The notes: generated by a model not told the origin, from the letters alone. A stretch of DNA of 60,629 bases from Armatimonadota bacterium (GCA_029553475.1 JAKPKV010000057.1:1-60629); one strand, 5' to 3'; positions 1-9,347 are shown, numbered from the stretch's first letter. Translations and numbers: made by a program.

Positions 1-1
1 C

Positions 2-669
2 CCGGAACGGAAACGCAAAATCATCGGCCGCGAGTTCATCGAGGTGTTCGCGGAGCAGGCGCGCGCTTTCCAGAACTGCAAATTCCTCGGCCAGGGCACG
101 ATCTACCCCGATGTCATCGAGAGCGAGAGCCCGCTCAAGGCCCCAGCCAGACCATCAAAAGCCACCACAATGTCGGCGGCCTGCCGCCGGACCTGAAGTT
201 TGAACTGGTCGAACCGCTGCGCGAACTCTTCAAGGACGAGGTCCGCGCCGTGGGCCGGGTGCTGGGCATGTCCGGCGAACTGCTCGACCGCCAACCGTTC
301 CCCGGACCCGGACTGGGTGTCCGGATTCTCGGCGAGGTGACGGCCGAGCGCGTGGCCCTGCTGCAGCAGGCCGACCTGCGCGTGCAGGAGGAGATCCGCA
401 AACTGCCGGACTACCGCTCGATCTGGCAGGCTTTCGCCGTGCTGCTGCCCGTGAACTCGGTCGGTGTCATGGGCGACCAGCGCACCTACGCGTATCCCAT
501 CGTGCTGCGCGCGGTGACCAGCGAGGACGCCATGACCGCCGATTGGGCGCGCCTGCCCTATGAAGTGCTGGAAAAAATCAGCAACCGGTTGATCAACGAA
601 GTGAAGGGCGTGAACCGCCTGGTCTACGACGTGACCAGCAAGCCGCCCGGCACCATCGAATGGGAATAG
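2..669 (+). CDS. guaA: GMP synthase, C-terminal part (5' truncated, apparent frameshift)
   Basis: This is the last third of glutamine-hydrolysing GMP synthase, which aminates XMP to GMP in the cytoplasm. The reading starts outside the window. Bases 2-139 read [25 protein letters not shown] and SPLK in one frame. From about base 139 the reading continues one frame over as [18 protein letters not shown], then [13 protein letters not shown] and the C-terminal KPPGTIEWE. The [20 protein letters not shown] segment and the dimerisation domain are complete. A single missing base in the G/C run at 139-144 (AAGGCCCC where AAGGGCCCC is expected) explains the shift. It may be an assembly error, because everything on both sides is well conserved. 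The hpt gene follows 17 bases after the stop, so the two purine genes look co-transcribed. Confidence 0.93.
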   Translation, partial: GTETQNHRPRVHRGVRGAGARFPELQIPRPGHDLPRCHREREPAQGPSQTIKSHHNVGGLPPDLKFELVEPLRELFKDEVRAVGRVLGMSGELLDRQPFPGPGLGVRILGEVTAERVALLQQADLRVQEEIRKLPDYRSIWQAFAVLLPVNSVGVMGDQRTYAYPIVLRAVTSEDAMTADWARLPYEVLEKISNRLINEVKGVNRLVYDVTSKPPGTIEWE

Positions 670-686
670 TTCGCGGAGTGACCCTT

Positions 687-1259
687 ATGACGATCCAGTA
701 TCGTGACGATCTTGATACCATCCTGTATACGGAAGACGATATCACCCGGCGCGTGGCCGAGCTGGGCGCGCAGATTTCCGCCGATTACGACGGCAAGGAG
801 ATCGTGCTCGTCGGCGTGCTCAACGGCGCCGTGATCTTCCTGTCGGATCTCATGCGCGCCATCACCGTGCCGGTGGCCATGGACCTGGTCGCCATCTCCA
901 GTTATGGCTCCTACTCCAGCACCAGCGGCGTGGTGCGCATCATGAAAGACCTCGATCAGAGCGTGGAAAGCAAGCACGTGCTGATCGTGGAAGATATCGT
1001 CGACACTGGGCTCACGCTCAACTACCTGGTCGAATACATGCGCTCGCGCAACCCCGCCAGCGTGAAAGTCGCCGCCATGCTGAGCAAGCCCAGCCGGCAT
1101 AAGGTCAAGGCGCAGGTGGAATACCTGGGCTTCACCGTGCCGGATGCCTTTGTGGTCGGGTATGGGCTGGATTACGCACAGCGCTATCGCAATTTGACCT
1201 GCATCGCCGTGCTGAAGCCGGAAATTTACGCCGGCCCCGATACCCCGCCCAACCTGTGA
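687..1259 (+). CDS. hpt: Hypoxanthine (guanine) phosphoribosyltransferase
   Basis: A 190-aa purine salvage enzyme that joins hypoxanthine or guanine to PRPP to give IMP or GMP. The PRPP-binding signature VLIVEDIVDTGLTL lies at about residues 98-111. The flexible loop region SSYGSYSSTSGVV (71-83) and the C-terminal FVVGYGLDYAQRYRN purine-binding segment are also present. Length is normal for the bacterial Hpt family. An upstream in-frame ATG exists at 660, but it overlaps guaA. The ATG at 687 has GGAG at 676-679 with a seven-base spacer and gives the usual N-terminus, so it is preferred. Position right after guaA links salvage and de novo GMP formation. Confidence 0.95.
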   Translation: MTIQYRDDLDTILYTEDDITRRVAELGAQISADYDGKEIVLVGVLNGAVIFLSDLMRAITVPVAMDLVAISSYGSYSSTSGVVRIMKDLDQSVESKHVLIVEDIVDTGLTLNYLVEYMRSRNPASVKVAAMLSKPSRHKVKAQVEYLGFTVPDAFVVGYGLDYAQRYRNLTCIAVLKPEIYAGPDTPPNL

Positions 1260-1317
1260 GTGGGCAAAATCGCGACAGCGGTGGCGCCGTTGCCGGCTAA
1301 GTCGCACACGCGCGGGG

Positions 1318-1345
1318 TTGTGCTCCGCCGGGGGGCGTTTACACT
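1318..1345 (+). promoter_or_regulatory. Putative sigma70-type promoter for rho
   Basis: TTGTGC at 1318-1323 and TACACT at 1340-1345 are separated by 16 bases. Transcription from here would give a leader of about 120 bases before the rho start. Judged by eye only; the -35 box is a partial match. Confidence 0.35.
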
Positions 1346-1414
1346 ACAGGAAGACTCCGGTTGGCGCGGCGCCCGGCCTGCGCGAGCAGATGAAACGCAT
1401 ACGAGCATGTCCGA

Positions 1415-1430
1415 GTGCCCGGTCGGGCAC
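1415..1430 (+). other. Hairpin in the rho leader
   Basis: GTGCCC-GGTC-GGGCAC forms a perfect six-pair stem with a four-base loop, 40 bases upstream of the rho start codon. In several bacteria rho is controlled by attenuation in its leader, so this hairpin may take part in autoregulation. That role is inference. Confidence 0.35.
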
Positions 1431-1470
1431 CCGAGACGCTCACCATTCTTAGATAGAGGTATGAACACCC

Positions 1471-2775
1471 GTGGATGAAGTAGTCCAGACCAAAGAGACC
1501 GTCTCCTATGAGCTGCCCGAGCTCGAAAGCCGCACGGTGCAGGAACTGCACGTCATCGCGCGCGAACTCGGCATCCCCGAGTTCTACAAGCTGAAGAAGC
1601 AGGACCTGATCATGCGCATCCTGCAGACGCAGGCGGAGCGCAGTGGCCTGCTCTTCCGCGACGGCATCCTGGAAACCCTGCCCGAGGGCTTCGGCTTCCT
1701 GCGCGTGCACGGCTTCCTTTCCAGCCAGGATGACGTCTACGTCTCCCAGTCGCAGATTAAGCGCTTCAACCTGCGCACCGGTGACCTGGTCAGCGGCGCC
1801 GTGCGCCCGCCCAAGGACAGCGAGCGCTATTTCAGCCTGCTGCGCATCGAGGCCATCAACGGGGAGAATCCGGAAACCGCCAAGCGCCGCATCAATTTCG
1901 ACGAGTTGACGCCGGTCTTCCCCGACGACCGTCTGCGCCTGGAGACGGAGCAGCGCAACATCTCCGCGCGCGTCATCGACCTGGTCGCGCCCATCGGCAA
2001 GGGCCAGCGCGGCCTCATCGTGGCGCCGCCCAAGGCGGGGAAAACCACCCTGCTCAAGACCATCGCCAACAGCATCATCACCAATAACCCGGAAGTGGTG
2101 CTGATGATCCTGCTGGTGGACGAGCGCCCGGAAGAAGTCACCGACATCAAGCGCTCCGTGCCTCTCGCCCAGGTGGCCGCCTCCACCTTCGATGAGTTGC
2201 CGGAAAACCACATGAAGGTGCAAGAGATGGTGCTGGAGCGCGCCAAGCGCCTGGTGGAAGCAGGCATGGACGTGGTGGTGCTGCTCGACTCGCTCACCCG
2301 CCTCGCCCGCGCCTCCAACCTGACGGTGACCCCCAGCGGCCGCACCCTCTCCGGCGGCCTCGACCCCAGCGCGCTCTATCGCCCGAAACGCTTCTTCGGC
2401 GCCGCGCGCAACATCGAGCACGGCGGCTCGCTGACCATCATCGCCACCTGTCTGGTGGAGACCGGCAGCCGCATGGACGACGCGATTTTCGAAGAGTTCA
2501 AGGCCACCGGCAACATGGAGCTGGTGCTCGACCGCAGCCTGGCCGACCGCCGCGTCTTCCCCGCCGTGGACGTGAAGCGCTCCGGCACCCGCCGCGAAGA
2601 GCTGCTCTTCACCGAGGAAGAGCTGCGCCGCGTCTGGCAGCTCCGCCGGGTGCTCAACTCGCTGGAGACCGACCGCGCGCTGGAGCTGCTGCTCACCGGA
2701 CTCAACAAAACCGCCGCCAACAAAGACTTCCTCGTCTACGTGGAGAAGGAGCTGCGGCCCGGCCCTGAACGGTAA
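1471..2775 (+). CDS. rho: Transcription termination factor Rho
   Basis: A 434-aa hexameric RNA helicase that ends transcription at Rho-dependent sites. In order it has the N-terminal helical Rho_N domain (about 19-60, ending in [12 protein letters not shown]), the RNA-binding cold-shock-like domain (about 62-130, GFGFLRV) and the RecA-like ATPase. Walker A is APPKAGKTT (185-193) and Walker B is VVVLLD (268-273). The Q-loop/R-loop region [20 protein letters not shown] is present. Length is typical and there is no lineage-specific N-terminal insertion. Translation starts at GTG 1471, ten bases after GAGGT; the nearby ATG at 1461 is in another frame and soon stops. A strong hairpin follows the gene. 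Confidence 0.97.
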   Translation: MDEVVQTKETVSYELPELESRTVQELHVIARELGIPEFYKLKKQDLIMRILQTQAERSGLLFRDGILETLPEGFGFLRVHGFLSSQDDVYVSQSQIKRFNLRTGDLVSGAVRPPKDSERYFSLLRIEAINGENPETAKRRINFDELTPVFPDDRLRLETEQRNISARVIDLVAPIGKGQRGLIVAPPKAGKTTLLKTIANSIITNNPEVVLMILLVDERPEEVTDIKRSVPLAQVAASTFDELPENHMKVQEMVLERAKRLVEAGMDVVVLLDSLTRLARASNLTVTPSGRTLSGGLDPSALYRPKRFFGAARNIEHGGSLTIIATCLVETGSRMDDAIFEEFKATGNMELVLDRSLADRRVFPAVDVKRSGTRREELLFTEEELRRVWQLRRVLNSLETDRALELLLTGLNKTAANKDFLVYVEKELRPGPER

Positions 2776-2799
2776 CGCGGCGCCCGGATACTGCCGAGA

Positions 2800-2832
2800 G
2801 CCACCGGCGCCCCCACGTGGGGCGCCGGTGGC
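2800..2832 (+). terminator. Hairpin terminator after rho
   Basis: A perfect 14-bp inverted repeat begins GCCACCGGCG with a five-base loop, CACGT. It is 24 bases past the rho stop codon. No U-run follows, so it is either an intrinsic-like terminator or an RNA 3'-end stabiliser. Confidence 0.6.
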
Positions 2833-2882
2833 GTGTGTGGGGTAGGAACGCCGCGGCTCAGCCGCCGCCATCCTAGCGGATT

Positions 2883-2904
2883 GCGGGGGCATCCCTGCCC
2901 CCGC
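2883..2904 (-). terminator. Hairpin between rho and the FGE-fold gene
   Basis: GCGGGGGCA and TGCCCCCGC form a perfect nine-pair stem with a four-base loop. It sits just past the 3' end of the minus-strand gene at 2940-4658 and may end that transcript. No T-tract is seen. Confidence 0.4.
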
Positions 2905-2939
2905 GTAAGGGGAAAAGGCGCTATGGGATACGGGGAAAT

Positions 2940-4658
2940 TTACGGTCCTGGCGAGAGAGAGAGACAACGGAACCCGAAGCCGTAGCCCCAGTAGCCCGGG
3001 TCGTTGTAGCTGCGGCACGCGCCGCGGCAGCCGTACTCGATGCCGTCGTCCCACGAGCCGCCCCGCAGCACACGGTAGGTGCCCGTCGCCGGACCCGTCG
3101 GGTTACGGGTGGGGGCCGTCTTGTAGTAACCGGCGTCATACCAATCCGCACACCACTCCCACACGTTGCCCGCCATGTCGTGCGCCCCACACCAGCTTAC
3201 GCCCGCCGGGAAGCTCCCCACCGGCCAGGTGCTGATGCCCTTGCTGTCCGAGTTGGCATCGTTCGCGCACTTCGCCAGGTCCCAGGCGTTCCCCCACGGA
3301 TAGATACGCCCCTCCGTCCCCCGCGCCGCTTTCTCCCATTGCGCCTCCGTCGGCAACTGCGCGCCCGCCCAGGCGGCGTAGGCTGTCGCGTCGTGCCAGG
3401 TCACGTTGACGATGGGGTGGTTTTGCAGCGCCGGGTCCGCCCAGCCCGCCTTGCCCTTCCAGCTATGGCCCGACGGGAAGGGCGGCAGCGCCCACCCCGT
3501 GGCCGCGCAGAACGCCCGGTATTGCGCCACCGTCACCTCGTACTTGTAGATCCAGTAGCCGTCCAGGTAGACGCGGTGCTGGGGACGCTCATTGCTCTCG
3601 CCTTCATTATCCGTGTTCCCCATCAGGAACTCGCCCGCCGGCACCCAGACCATGGCGGCGCCGTCCAGCGGGTTGGTGCGTTCCTCGCCGAGCTTCGCGC
3701 CCGCGGGGATCACCGGCATGGGGGTCAAGGTGAGGGCACAGGGGGTCTCCGCTCCCGCTGTCACGGTCAGCTTCGCGTATTGCGGCAGATATCCCGGCAG
3801 AGACACCTGCACCAGTACGGCGCGCGGCTGACCGGTGCGACATTTCACCGTCAGTCGGCAGGGGGATGTCCCTCCGGTAGGCCCATCAACCACCGAGACG
3901 ACCGCGCCCGGCGGCGTGGTGGTGACCGCCAGATAACCCACGCTATCATACAACACCCACTCTTCCAATGGGCCATTCCCCACGGAATTTCCGATGGTAT
4001 CCCGGTCTCGCCAAATCGCTTTCTTTGTGATATCCACACCGGCATCGGCGCAATATTTCATCGCGCGGGCGGCTTCAGTCGCGCCGATGACCCGCGTGCC
4101 GCCGCCGTACGACCCCACCCGGCGCGAGATGAGGATGCCCAGATCGGCATACGTCGCATTGTCGGTGATGATCCAGACGGCGGCCTGCTTCACGGCGTAA
4201 CTGACCCGGTCCTTTTCCATCAAGGGAATGACCTTCGCCAAATCCGCGTGTTGGGGGGATTGCTGCACCGTGAAAGTATCTTTGCCACCGGGAATATCGC
4301 GCGTCCGATTGGCGCAGGCGGCGGGCACCGAGATGGTGCGCCAATTATCATCCGTCAACGTCACGCTGGTCGAACCGACCGTGACCATGTTTTGCGACCC
4401 GGCGTTGCCGGAGACAAAAAACGTGCCCACCGGCACCTGGACGGTCACCGGCTCGGCAACCTTCCGGCGCACCTTCACCGAGACGGATTCAATCCCACTC
4501 CCGGCGGTGGTCACCTCGACCGTGCCCTGCTGGATCAGGTCATATAACGTGCCGGTTTTCGCCGCCCAGGCGGAGGGCTCCTGCACGAGCCAGAGTGCCG
4601 CGACGGTGAGCAGCAGGCACGCCCCGCGCCACCAAACTCGTGAACCCGCATGCGTCAT
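2940..4658 (-). CDS. Secreted PEGA-like / formylglycine-generating-enzyme-fold protein
   Basis: A 572-aa exported protein. A signal peptide (about 1-33) ends in an AWAA-type site. Residues 34-240 match no family I recognise. Residues 242-315 look like a PEGA beta-domain (VTTTPPGAVVSV then LPGYLPQYAKLTV). Residues 334-572 are an FGE-sulfatase (SUMF1) fold with AMVWVPAGEFLMGN, PTEAQWEKAARG, YPWGN, NVWEWCADWY and RVLRGGSWDD. The catalytic cysteine pair of true FGEs is not clearly conserved. The C-terminal segment reads CRGACRSYN, like the non-catalytic FGE-fold proteins common in these phyla. The start at 4658 follows AAGGAGG; the upstream in-frame ATG would include that site. It lies downstream of the prepilin gene on the same strand. 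A sugar or matrix-binding role is possible but unproven. Confidence 0.85.
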   Translation of the reverse strand: MTHAGSRVWWRGACLLLTVAALWLVQEPSAWAAKTGTLYDLIQQGTVEVTTAGSGIESVSVKVRRKVAEPVTVQVPVGTFFVSGNAGSQNMVTVGSTSVTLTDDNWRTISVPAACANRTRDIPGGKDTFTVQQSPQHADLAKVIPLMEKDRVSYAVKQAAVWIITDNATYADLGILISRRVGSYGGGTRVIGATEAARAMKYCADAGVDITKKAIWRDRDTIGNSVGNGPLEEWVLYDSVGYLAVTTTPPGAVVSVVDGPTGGTSPCRLTVKCRTGQPRAVLVQVSLPGYLPQYAKLTVTAGAETPCALTLTPMPVIPAGAKLGEERTNPLDGAAMVWVPAGEFLMGNTDNEGESNERPQHRVYLDGYWIYKYEVTVAQYRAFCAATGWALPPFPSGHSWKGKAGWADPALQNHPIVNVTWHDATAYAAWAGAQLPTEAQWEKAARGTEGRIYPWGNAWDLAKCANDANSDSKGISTWPVGSFPAGVSWCGAHDMAGNVWEWCADWYDAGYYKTAPTRNPTGPATGTYRVLRGGSWDDGIEYGCRGACRSYNDPGYWGYGFGFRCLSLSPGP

Positions 4659-4808
4659 GGCTTCCTCCTTCACGGCCATCAGTCCGCGCCGGCGCGATGA
4701 GCAGCGAGGGGGCAGTTATCGCTCGCTTTGCCGGCGTGTTGACAGACGCTATTCCCTCCGGCAGGTTCATCGCCTTCCGCCCGCCCATGATGCGGAGACG
4801 CGCGCTCC

Positions 4809-5741
4809 CTAATTCAGCCGCACCCGCACCACGCTCTCCGGCGGGGTGGTGAGGAGGGGGAAGGCGGGAGAGACGGAGACGCTGAGGTTCACGCCGCCGC
4901 CGCTTTCGCGATATTCCACGCGCAGGTGGTGGTAGCCGGCGGACAGCGTGATGGGGGTGGCGGTGCCGGCGCCGGCGGTGCCGTCCCAGTCGGCGTAGAC
5001 CTGCGTGCCGTCCACCCAGGCCTGCCCATCGTCGTCCGCGCCGACGGTGAAGGTGTAGGTGCCGCCCGGCACCTTGATGCGCGCCTCCCAGCGCCCGCAG
5101 AAGGCGCCGGTGGTGATGGCCGGGTCCGGCTTGCCGCCGGCCCAGTCCGCCGAGCTGATGCGCTGATCAAACCGCGTCACTTTCGGCATACCGGTGAGGG
5201 CGGTTCCTTCGTAGAATTCCGCATTGTAACCGGCGTACACCGGCGGGGTCTTCGCCCAGGCGAGGTGGCCGTCCACGTAGCTGGCGATGGCGCCGCCGCT
5301 GTGCCGCAGGTCGTAATCGCCCGGATCATACAGCACGTTGTCCAGCGTGGCGGGCGCGAAGCCATTGGCGGGGGTGGCGGTATGCTTGCCGTCGGCGGTG
5401 AGCACGACGGTGTCCGGCTCTTTGATGTCGCCCAGCGCCAGCCCGGCCACCAGATTATGGTAGACGTAGGCGTTCGCCACCCGGCTCCCCTTCGTGGGGC
5501 AGATGAACATCTTCGGCGGCAGCTCCAGCCGCTGCCAGACGGTGGCGGCCTCCGGCAGGGTCTCATCATGGTCCTGCGTGAACATCATGATCGCCAGCGC
5601 GATCTGCCGCTGGTTGCTCATGCAACTGTTCTGCCGCGCCTTCTCCCGCGCTTTCGCGAAGACCGGGAACAGGATCGCCGCCAGGATGGCGATGATAGCG
5701 ATCACCACCAGCAACTCGATTAACGTGAACCCACGACGCAT
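4809..5741 (-). CDS. Prepilin-type H-X9-DG protein with C-terminal PA14-like domain
   Basis: A 310-aa type II/IV pseudopilin-like protein. The short leader MRRG is followed by [20 protein letters not shown], the prepilin peptidase site and hydrophobic spine. The [13 protein letters not shown] extension typical of Armatimonadota and Planctomycetota relatives comes next. H147 and DG 157-158 make the H-X9-DG motif. Residues about 171-292 resemble a PA14 domain ([42 protein letters not shown]), a fold often used to bind carbohydrate. The chosen ATG follows GGAGGT by four bases; an in-frame upstream Met would place 15 residues before the prepilin site. The gene diverges from the secreted protein at 5890. 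Likely an extracellular appendage or surface protein. Confidence 0.9.
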   Translation of the reverse strand: MRRGFTLIELLVVIAIIAILAAILFPVFAKAREKARQNSCMSNQRQIALAIMMFTQDHDETLPEAATVWQRLELPPKMFICPTKGSRVANAYVYHNLVAGLALGDIKEPDTVVLTADGKHTATPANGFAPATLDNVLYDPGDYDLRHSGGAIASYVDGHLAWAKTPPVYAGYNAEFYEGTALTGMPKVTRFDQRISSADWAGGKPDPAITTGAFCGRWEARIKVPGGTYTFTVGADDDGQAWVDGTQVYADWDGTAGAGTATPITLSAGYHHLRVEYRESGGGVNLSVSVSPAFPLLTTPPESVVRVRLN

Positions 5742-5889
5742 CGCAACCTCCATTCCGTGACAATGATAGGTGAATGATAGCGCCATCCCGCGCCGCCGAC
5801 AAGAGGGGTCTCCCCCGGTCGCGCTGTTCAGACCGCCGAAACAGGTATATCATGGGTCTACGCATTTGCGAAACCTCCGGAGGTCTGTC

Positions 5890-8091
5890 ATGCGTCTGCC
5901 GCTGTTGCTGTGCTGTCTCCTGCTCGGTCTTGCCGCCCTCGCCCAGGCGCCGCTGGCGCGGCCCGCTCCGCCGACGGTGGAGATCAAGGGTCAACCGGGC
6001 ACGCGCACGGTCTATTACTGGGCGTTCGCGCGGGATAAATCCGGGCACAGCGCCTACTCCGATCCCGCGGTGGTGACCAACGCGCCGGACGTGCTCTCCG
6101 CCGACAACGCGGTGGTGCTGACCCCGGCGCCGGTGGCGGGCGCGGCGGAGTACGGCATCCTCACTAGCCGCTGCGACGCCCCGCGGACGGCGAACGTGGA
6201 GATCGGCGCGAAGGGCGAGACCACCGTCTACTACTGGTTCCAGGCGCGCAACGGCCGCGGCGTATGGTCGCCGGTGGCAGGGCCATTAAAAGTGGATGGC
6301 TGCGCCGAGACGCCGGAAAACACCCTGGCATGGGCGCCGACGGGCGCGGAATACTACTACCTTTACCGCACGGCGACGCCCGCGATGCCGGTGGGCTGGC
6401 GGGCGTGCGCGCTGCTGGCGGGGGGCAAGGAGACGACGTGGAGCGACAAGGGGCTGGCGCCGGTGATGATCGCCGTGAACCCGGCGGGCAATCCTGCGGA
6501 GAAGCCGGAAGGGCAGGGCCTGTACCTGCTGGGCACGTCGGACGGCAAGGCGATCACCGACAGCGGACAGGCGCTGACCTTCACGAAAATCTACGACATG
6601 AACACCACCGACCCGGCGTTCACGCCGTATCGCCCGACGGTAACGAGTTTCGAGCCGGGCGGCGAGACGGGCGCCTTCATGCTGACGAACCAGAACCGCG
6701 TGAAGACCCCGCAATACAGTTGGGACATGGTCAACGCGATGACGATCCACCAGGACAACATCGCCGGCGGCTTGAACGCCTACCCGCGCAACTGGACCAT
6801 CGAGCGCGAGAACGGGAAGAACACCTACAACGGCATTGATATCCACCAGTTCAACTACACGCCGGGGCAGCACTCGCCCTACCTGACCTTCATGTATAAC
6901 TACGGCCTGGGCGACAATGTGTTTCTACACATGGCTGGCGAGCAGCACGGGCAAAACCGCACCGGGGGCGATGAGGGCACGGAATTCTTCAGCCTGCACA
7001 TGACCCGCCGCTTGAGCGCGAACCGGACGACGCTGGGCGCGGACGCGAAGGCGGGAACGACCTTCCTGGCGGTGGGACGGGAGATCGGCACCGTCGCCGG
7101 GGCGCGGGGCATCGTGAACCTGACGCAGCAATACACCGCCGGCGCCGCCCGCGTGGAGGGGGGCAACACGGTGATCGGTGTGGACACGAACTGGACGCCG
7201 GAGATGGAAGGCCGCTGGATCAGTTTTGACGCCGATACCACGAAGAAGGGCATCCGCCAGTGGTACCTCATCGAGCGCTACCTGAGCCCCACCCGCGTGC
7301 AGATCTTCGCCTACACGTACTGGAGCAAGGCGGCCTATAAAGGCAGCGCCCGCGCGAACGGCGCGTACATGATCTGCCCGTACACGGAGATGGCGGACGG
7401 CGACGCGAACCGGTATGCGGAAGGTCTGAAGGTGACGCCGCTCGCCACCGACTGGCACCAGGGCGACGCGGTGGAGGCCATCGCCGGGCCGCAGACCACC
7501 TTCCGGCTGGGCTGGTGGGAGATGGGCGGCGAATTCCTGCCGCAGGACCACGCCGCCGGGCTGGGCATCGCCTGGAACGGCGACAAACCCACCTCCGAGG
7601 GCGCGCTCATCACCTACAACTGGGGCACGGGGCTGGAGGTGCACAACGGGCAGGCCGGCATGGTGCTCTACAACACGCGGGCGGGGATCCAGGCGTACAA
7701 AGAGTCGCCGGTGCTCATCGCGGTCATCCGCGACGATCCGTATCGCTTCCAGCTCGGGCAGAATCAGGACGGCTTCGTCATCGAGGACCAGGCCAGCCGG
7801 CCGTGGGTGAGCCTGGGGGCGAAGGGCATCACCGTGCATGGCAGCGGCACCATCACCGGCGGCGCGCGCACCCGCGGGCGCAGCGCGTTCTCCGGCGACG
7901 GGCAGCAAGTCGCCTTCTCCCTCGCCTTCCCGGCGAAATTCGACGCCGCGCCCTACGTGGTCGCCTCCTCCAACCTGCCCATCGGCATGGGGGTGACGGC
8001 GGTGACGGCGGAGGGCTGCACGGTGACCTTCGCCACCCCGCCGCCGCCGGGCGCGGACAATATTGTGGTCACCTGGATGGTGCAGGAGTAG
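5890..8091 (+). CDS. Secreted protein: FnIII-like repeats and phage-tail-like C-terminal domain
   Basis: A 733-aa exported protein of unknown function. A signal peptide (MRLPLLLCCLLLGLAALAQA) is followed by two related units at about 25-170. Each contains the pattern T-VYYW-F-A-R, reminiscent of fibronectin type III domains. The large middle part (about 190-640) is rich in Tyr, Trp, Asn and Gly and matches nothing I know. The last ~70 residues (FSGDGQQVAFSLAFPAKFDA to TFATPPPPGADNIVVTWM) resemble a beta-domain common at the C-termini of phage tail and structural proteins. The ATG at 5890 follows GGAGGT, part of the palindrome ACCTCCGGAGGT at 5873-5884, by five bases. No phage genes lie nearby. 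Confidence 0.75.
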   Translation: MRLPLLLCCLLLGLAALAQAPLARPAPPTVEIKGQPGTRTVYYWAFARDKSGHSAYSDPAVVTNAPDVLSADNAVVLTPAPVAGAAEYGILTSRCDAPRTANVEIGAKGETTVYYWFQARNGRGVWSPVAGPLKVDGCAETPENTLAWAPTGAEYYYLYRTATPAMPVGWRACALLAGGKETTWSDKGLAPVMIAVNPAGNPAEKPEGQGLYLLGTSDGKAITDSGQALTFTKIYDMNTTDPAFTPYRPTVTSFEPGGETGAFMLTNQNRVKTPQYSWDMVNAMTIHQDNIAGGLNAYPRNWTIERENGKNTYNGIDIHQFNYTPGQHSPYLTFMYNYGLGDNVFLHMAGEQHGQNRTGGDEGTEFFSLHMTRRLSANRTTLGADAKAGTTFLAVGREIGTVAGARGIVNLTQQYTAGAARVEGGNTVIGVDTNWTPEMEGRWISFDADTTKKGIRQWYLIERYLSPTRVQIFAYTYWSKAAYKGSARANGAYMICPYTEMADGDANRYAEGLKVTPLATDWHQGDAVEAIAGPQTTFRLGWWEMGGEFLPQDHAAGLGIAWNGDKPTSEGALITYNWGTGLEVHNGQAGMVLYNTRAGIQAYKESPVLIAVIRDDPYRFQLGQNQDGFVIEDQASRPWVSLGAKGITVHGSGTITGGARTRGRSAFSGDGQQVAFSLAFPAKFDAAPYVVASSNLPIGMGVTAVTAEGCTVTFATPPPPGADNIVVTWMVQE

Positions 8092-8117
8092 GCGGGCGGC
8101 TACAGATCAGGTGACCA

Positions 8118-8144
8118 AACCATCCCGTTCGTAGTGAGGCACGC
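8118..8144. repeat. Dispersed repeat, copy 1
   Basis: The 27 bases starting AACCATCCCGTT match 44937-44963 at 25 positions. Related sequence with GGGCAAGGGCG-type composition also follows both copies (8470s and 44990s). This suggests an intergenic repeat family. Confidence 0.6.
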
Positions 8145-8165
8145 AGCGGAGCGGAGTGCCGTCAC

Positions 8166-8350
8166 CATGGGGACTGTCCCCCTGAACGCCGTGACCAGAT
8201 GATCCACAGGCCGTTCACCGGGACTGTCCCCATGGTGCGTGGACGCGACCGGCGGCAGATGCGCACGCTCAAGCGATGATGCATATGGGGACAGTCCCGG
8301 TGAGGCCCCTGTGGATCAACGGGTTACGGCGTTCAGGGGGACAGTCCCCA
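8166..8350. repeat. Imperfect inverted repeat with GGGGACTGTCCCC tips
   Basis: The left arm (8166-8233) and right arm (8284-8350) are reverse complements at roughly 85-90% of positions. They are separated by about 50 bases. Each arm is itself bounded by GGGACTGTCCC palindromes. The layout is like REP/BIME or MITE elements; no transposase is nearby. Confidence 0.65.
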
Positions 8351-8552
8351 TTTCACGACGAACGGGTTCTGGTGTTACCGAGGTACAAATGCGGACGCGC
8401 CTTCCCCCTTCGCTCAAGCTACGGGGGACCAGTGCTGAGGCTGCGGCGCTACGACGAACGGGTTCTGGTGGTGCCGGGTGCAAGGGCGGCGGCGCTCCGC
8501 GTTCTGTTGTAAAGATACGGTCGGGGGATAGGGCGGCGTCTATGGGCGCGCG

Positions 8553-9347
8553 CTACCGGTTGAGCAGGCGGCGGGCGTTTTCGCCGAGGATGGCGGCCTG
8601 TTCTTCGGGGGTGAGGGGCAGCGCGCGGAGGGCGGCGATGGCGGCGGATTGGTCGGCCCAGGGGGAGTCGGTGCCGAAGAGGACGTGCTGATAGCCGTGG
8701 GCGCGGATGAGGGCGGTCATCGGTTCGGGGCCGAGGTCGGGGAGGGTGTAGCTGGTGTCGAGGTAGAGGTCGCGGCCGGCGAGGCAGCGGTGGACGTCCT
8801 CCCACTGCCGAAAACCGCCCATATGCGCGGCGATGACGGTGAGCGCGGGGACGGCGTCCAGCGCGCGTGCCAGCCGGTGGGGCGGGCAGTGGGTGGGCGG
8901 GGGCAGGCCGATATCCACGCCGGCGTGGACGAGGAGGATGAGGCCGGCGTCGGCCATGGCGCGGTAGAGCGCCAGCGCGCGCGGCTCGTCCACGAAGAAG
9001 TTTTGGTAATCCGGATGCAGCTTCACCCCGCGGATGCCGTCCGCGACGAGCCGCGCGATCTCCGCCTGCCACCCCTCGGCGCCGGGGAAGAGTACGCCGA
9101 AGCAGACGAGATCGGCGGAGCGGGCGTTCACCTCCGCCGCCCAGGCGTTGATGGCGCGCACCTGCGCCGGTTTTGTCGCCACCGGCATGACGCACGACGC
9201 CGCCACCCCCGCCCGCGCCATGGCGGCGCGCAGGCCGTCGCAGGTGCCGTCGGTATGGGCCGGCACCCCCGCCCGGGCGGAGAGCTGGGCGATAGCCCGC
9301 TTCGCCAGCGCGTCGGGGAAGGTATGGGTGTGGATGTCAATAATCAT
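8553..9347 (-). CDS. Amidohydrolase-2 family metal-dependent hydrolase
   Basis: A 264-aa TIM-barrel hydrolase of the amidohydrolase-related family. Metal-site motifs are visible: H-T-H near the N-terminus (MIIDIHTHTF, His6 and His8), GVKLHPDYQ, LLVHAG, AAHMGG and FGTDSPW near the C-terminus. Length fits the compact TatD/amidohydrolase-2 type. Substrate is unknown; relatives act on aromatic carboxylates, lactones or uronates. The start at MIIDIHTH is chosen because the barrel begins there. It lacks a strong ribosome site, and a longer in-frame extension to 9461 looks non-coding. No signal peptide, so cytoplasmic. No operon partner lies close by. Confidence 0.85.
   Translation of the reverse strand: MIIDIHTHTFPDALAKRAIAQLSARAGVPAHTDGTCDGLRAAMARAGVAASCVMPVATKPAQVRAINAWAAEVNARSADLVCFGVLFPGAEGWQAEIARLVADGIRGVKLHPDYQNFFVDEPRALALYRAMADAGLILLVHAGVDIGLPPPTHCPPHRLARALDAVPALTVIAAHMGGFRQWEDVHRCLAGRDLYLDTSYTLPDLGPEPMTALIRAHGYQHVLFGTDSPWADQSAAIAALRALPLTPEEQAAILGENARRLLNR

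Larger units (their letters stand above)
8092..8552. other. Gene-free repeat-rich spacer
   Basis: No convincing gene. It holds a dispersed 27-bp repeat (8118-8144), a large imperfect inverted repeat (8166-8350) and a 20-bp direct repeat, ACGACGAACGGGTTCTGGTG, at 8355-8374 and 8451-8470. Both flanking genes converge here (plus from the left, minus from the right), so it may also serve as a bidirectional transcription end. Confidence 0.7.

Noticed and set aside
1339-3054. 571-aa minus-strand reading frame antisense to rho
   Set aside because: It lies opposite the well-conserved rho gene; long antisense frames are expected at this GC content and it has no family resemblance.
5890-8091. Prophage
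   Set aside because: Only one phage-like domain, with a signal peptide and no capsid, terminase, integrase or lysis genes nearby.
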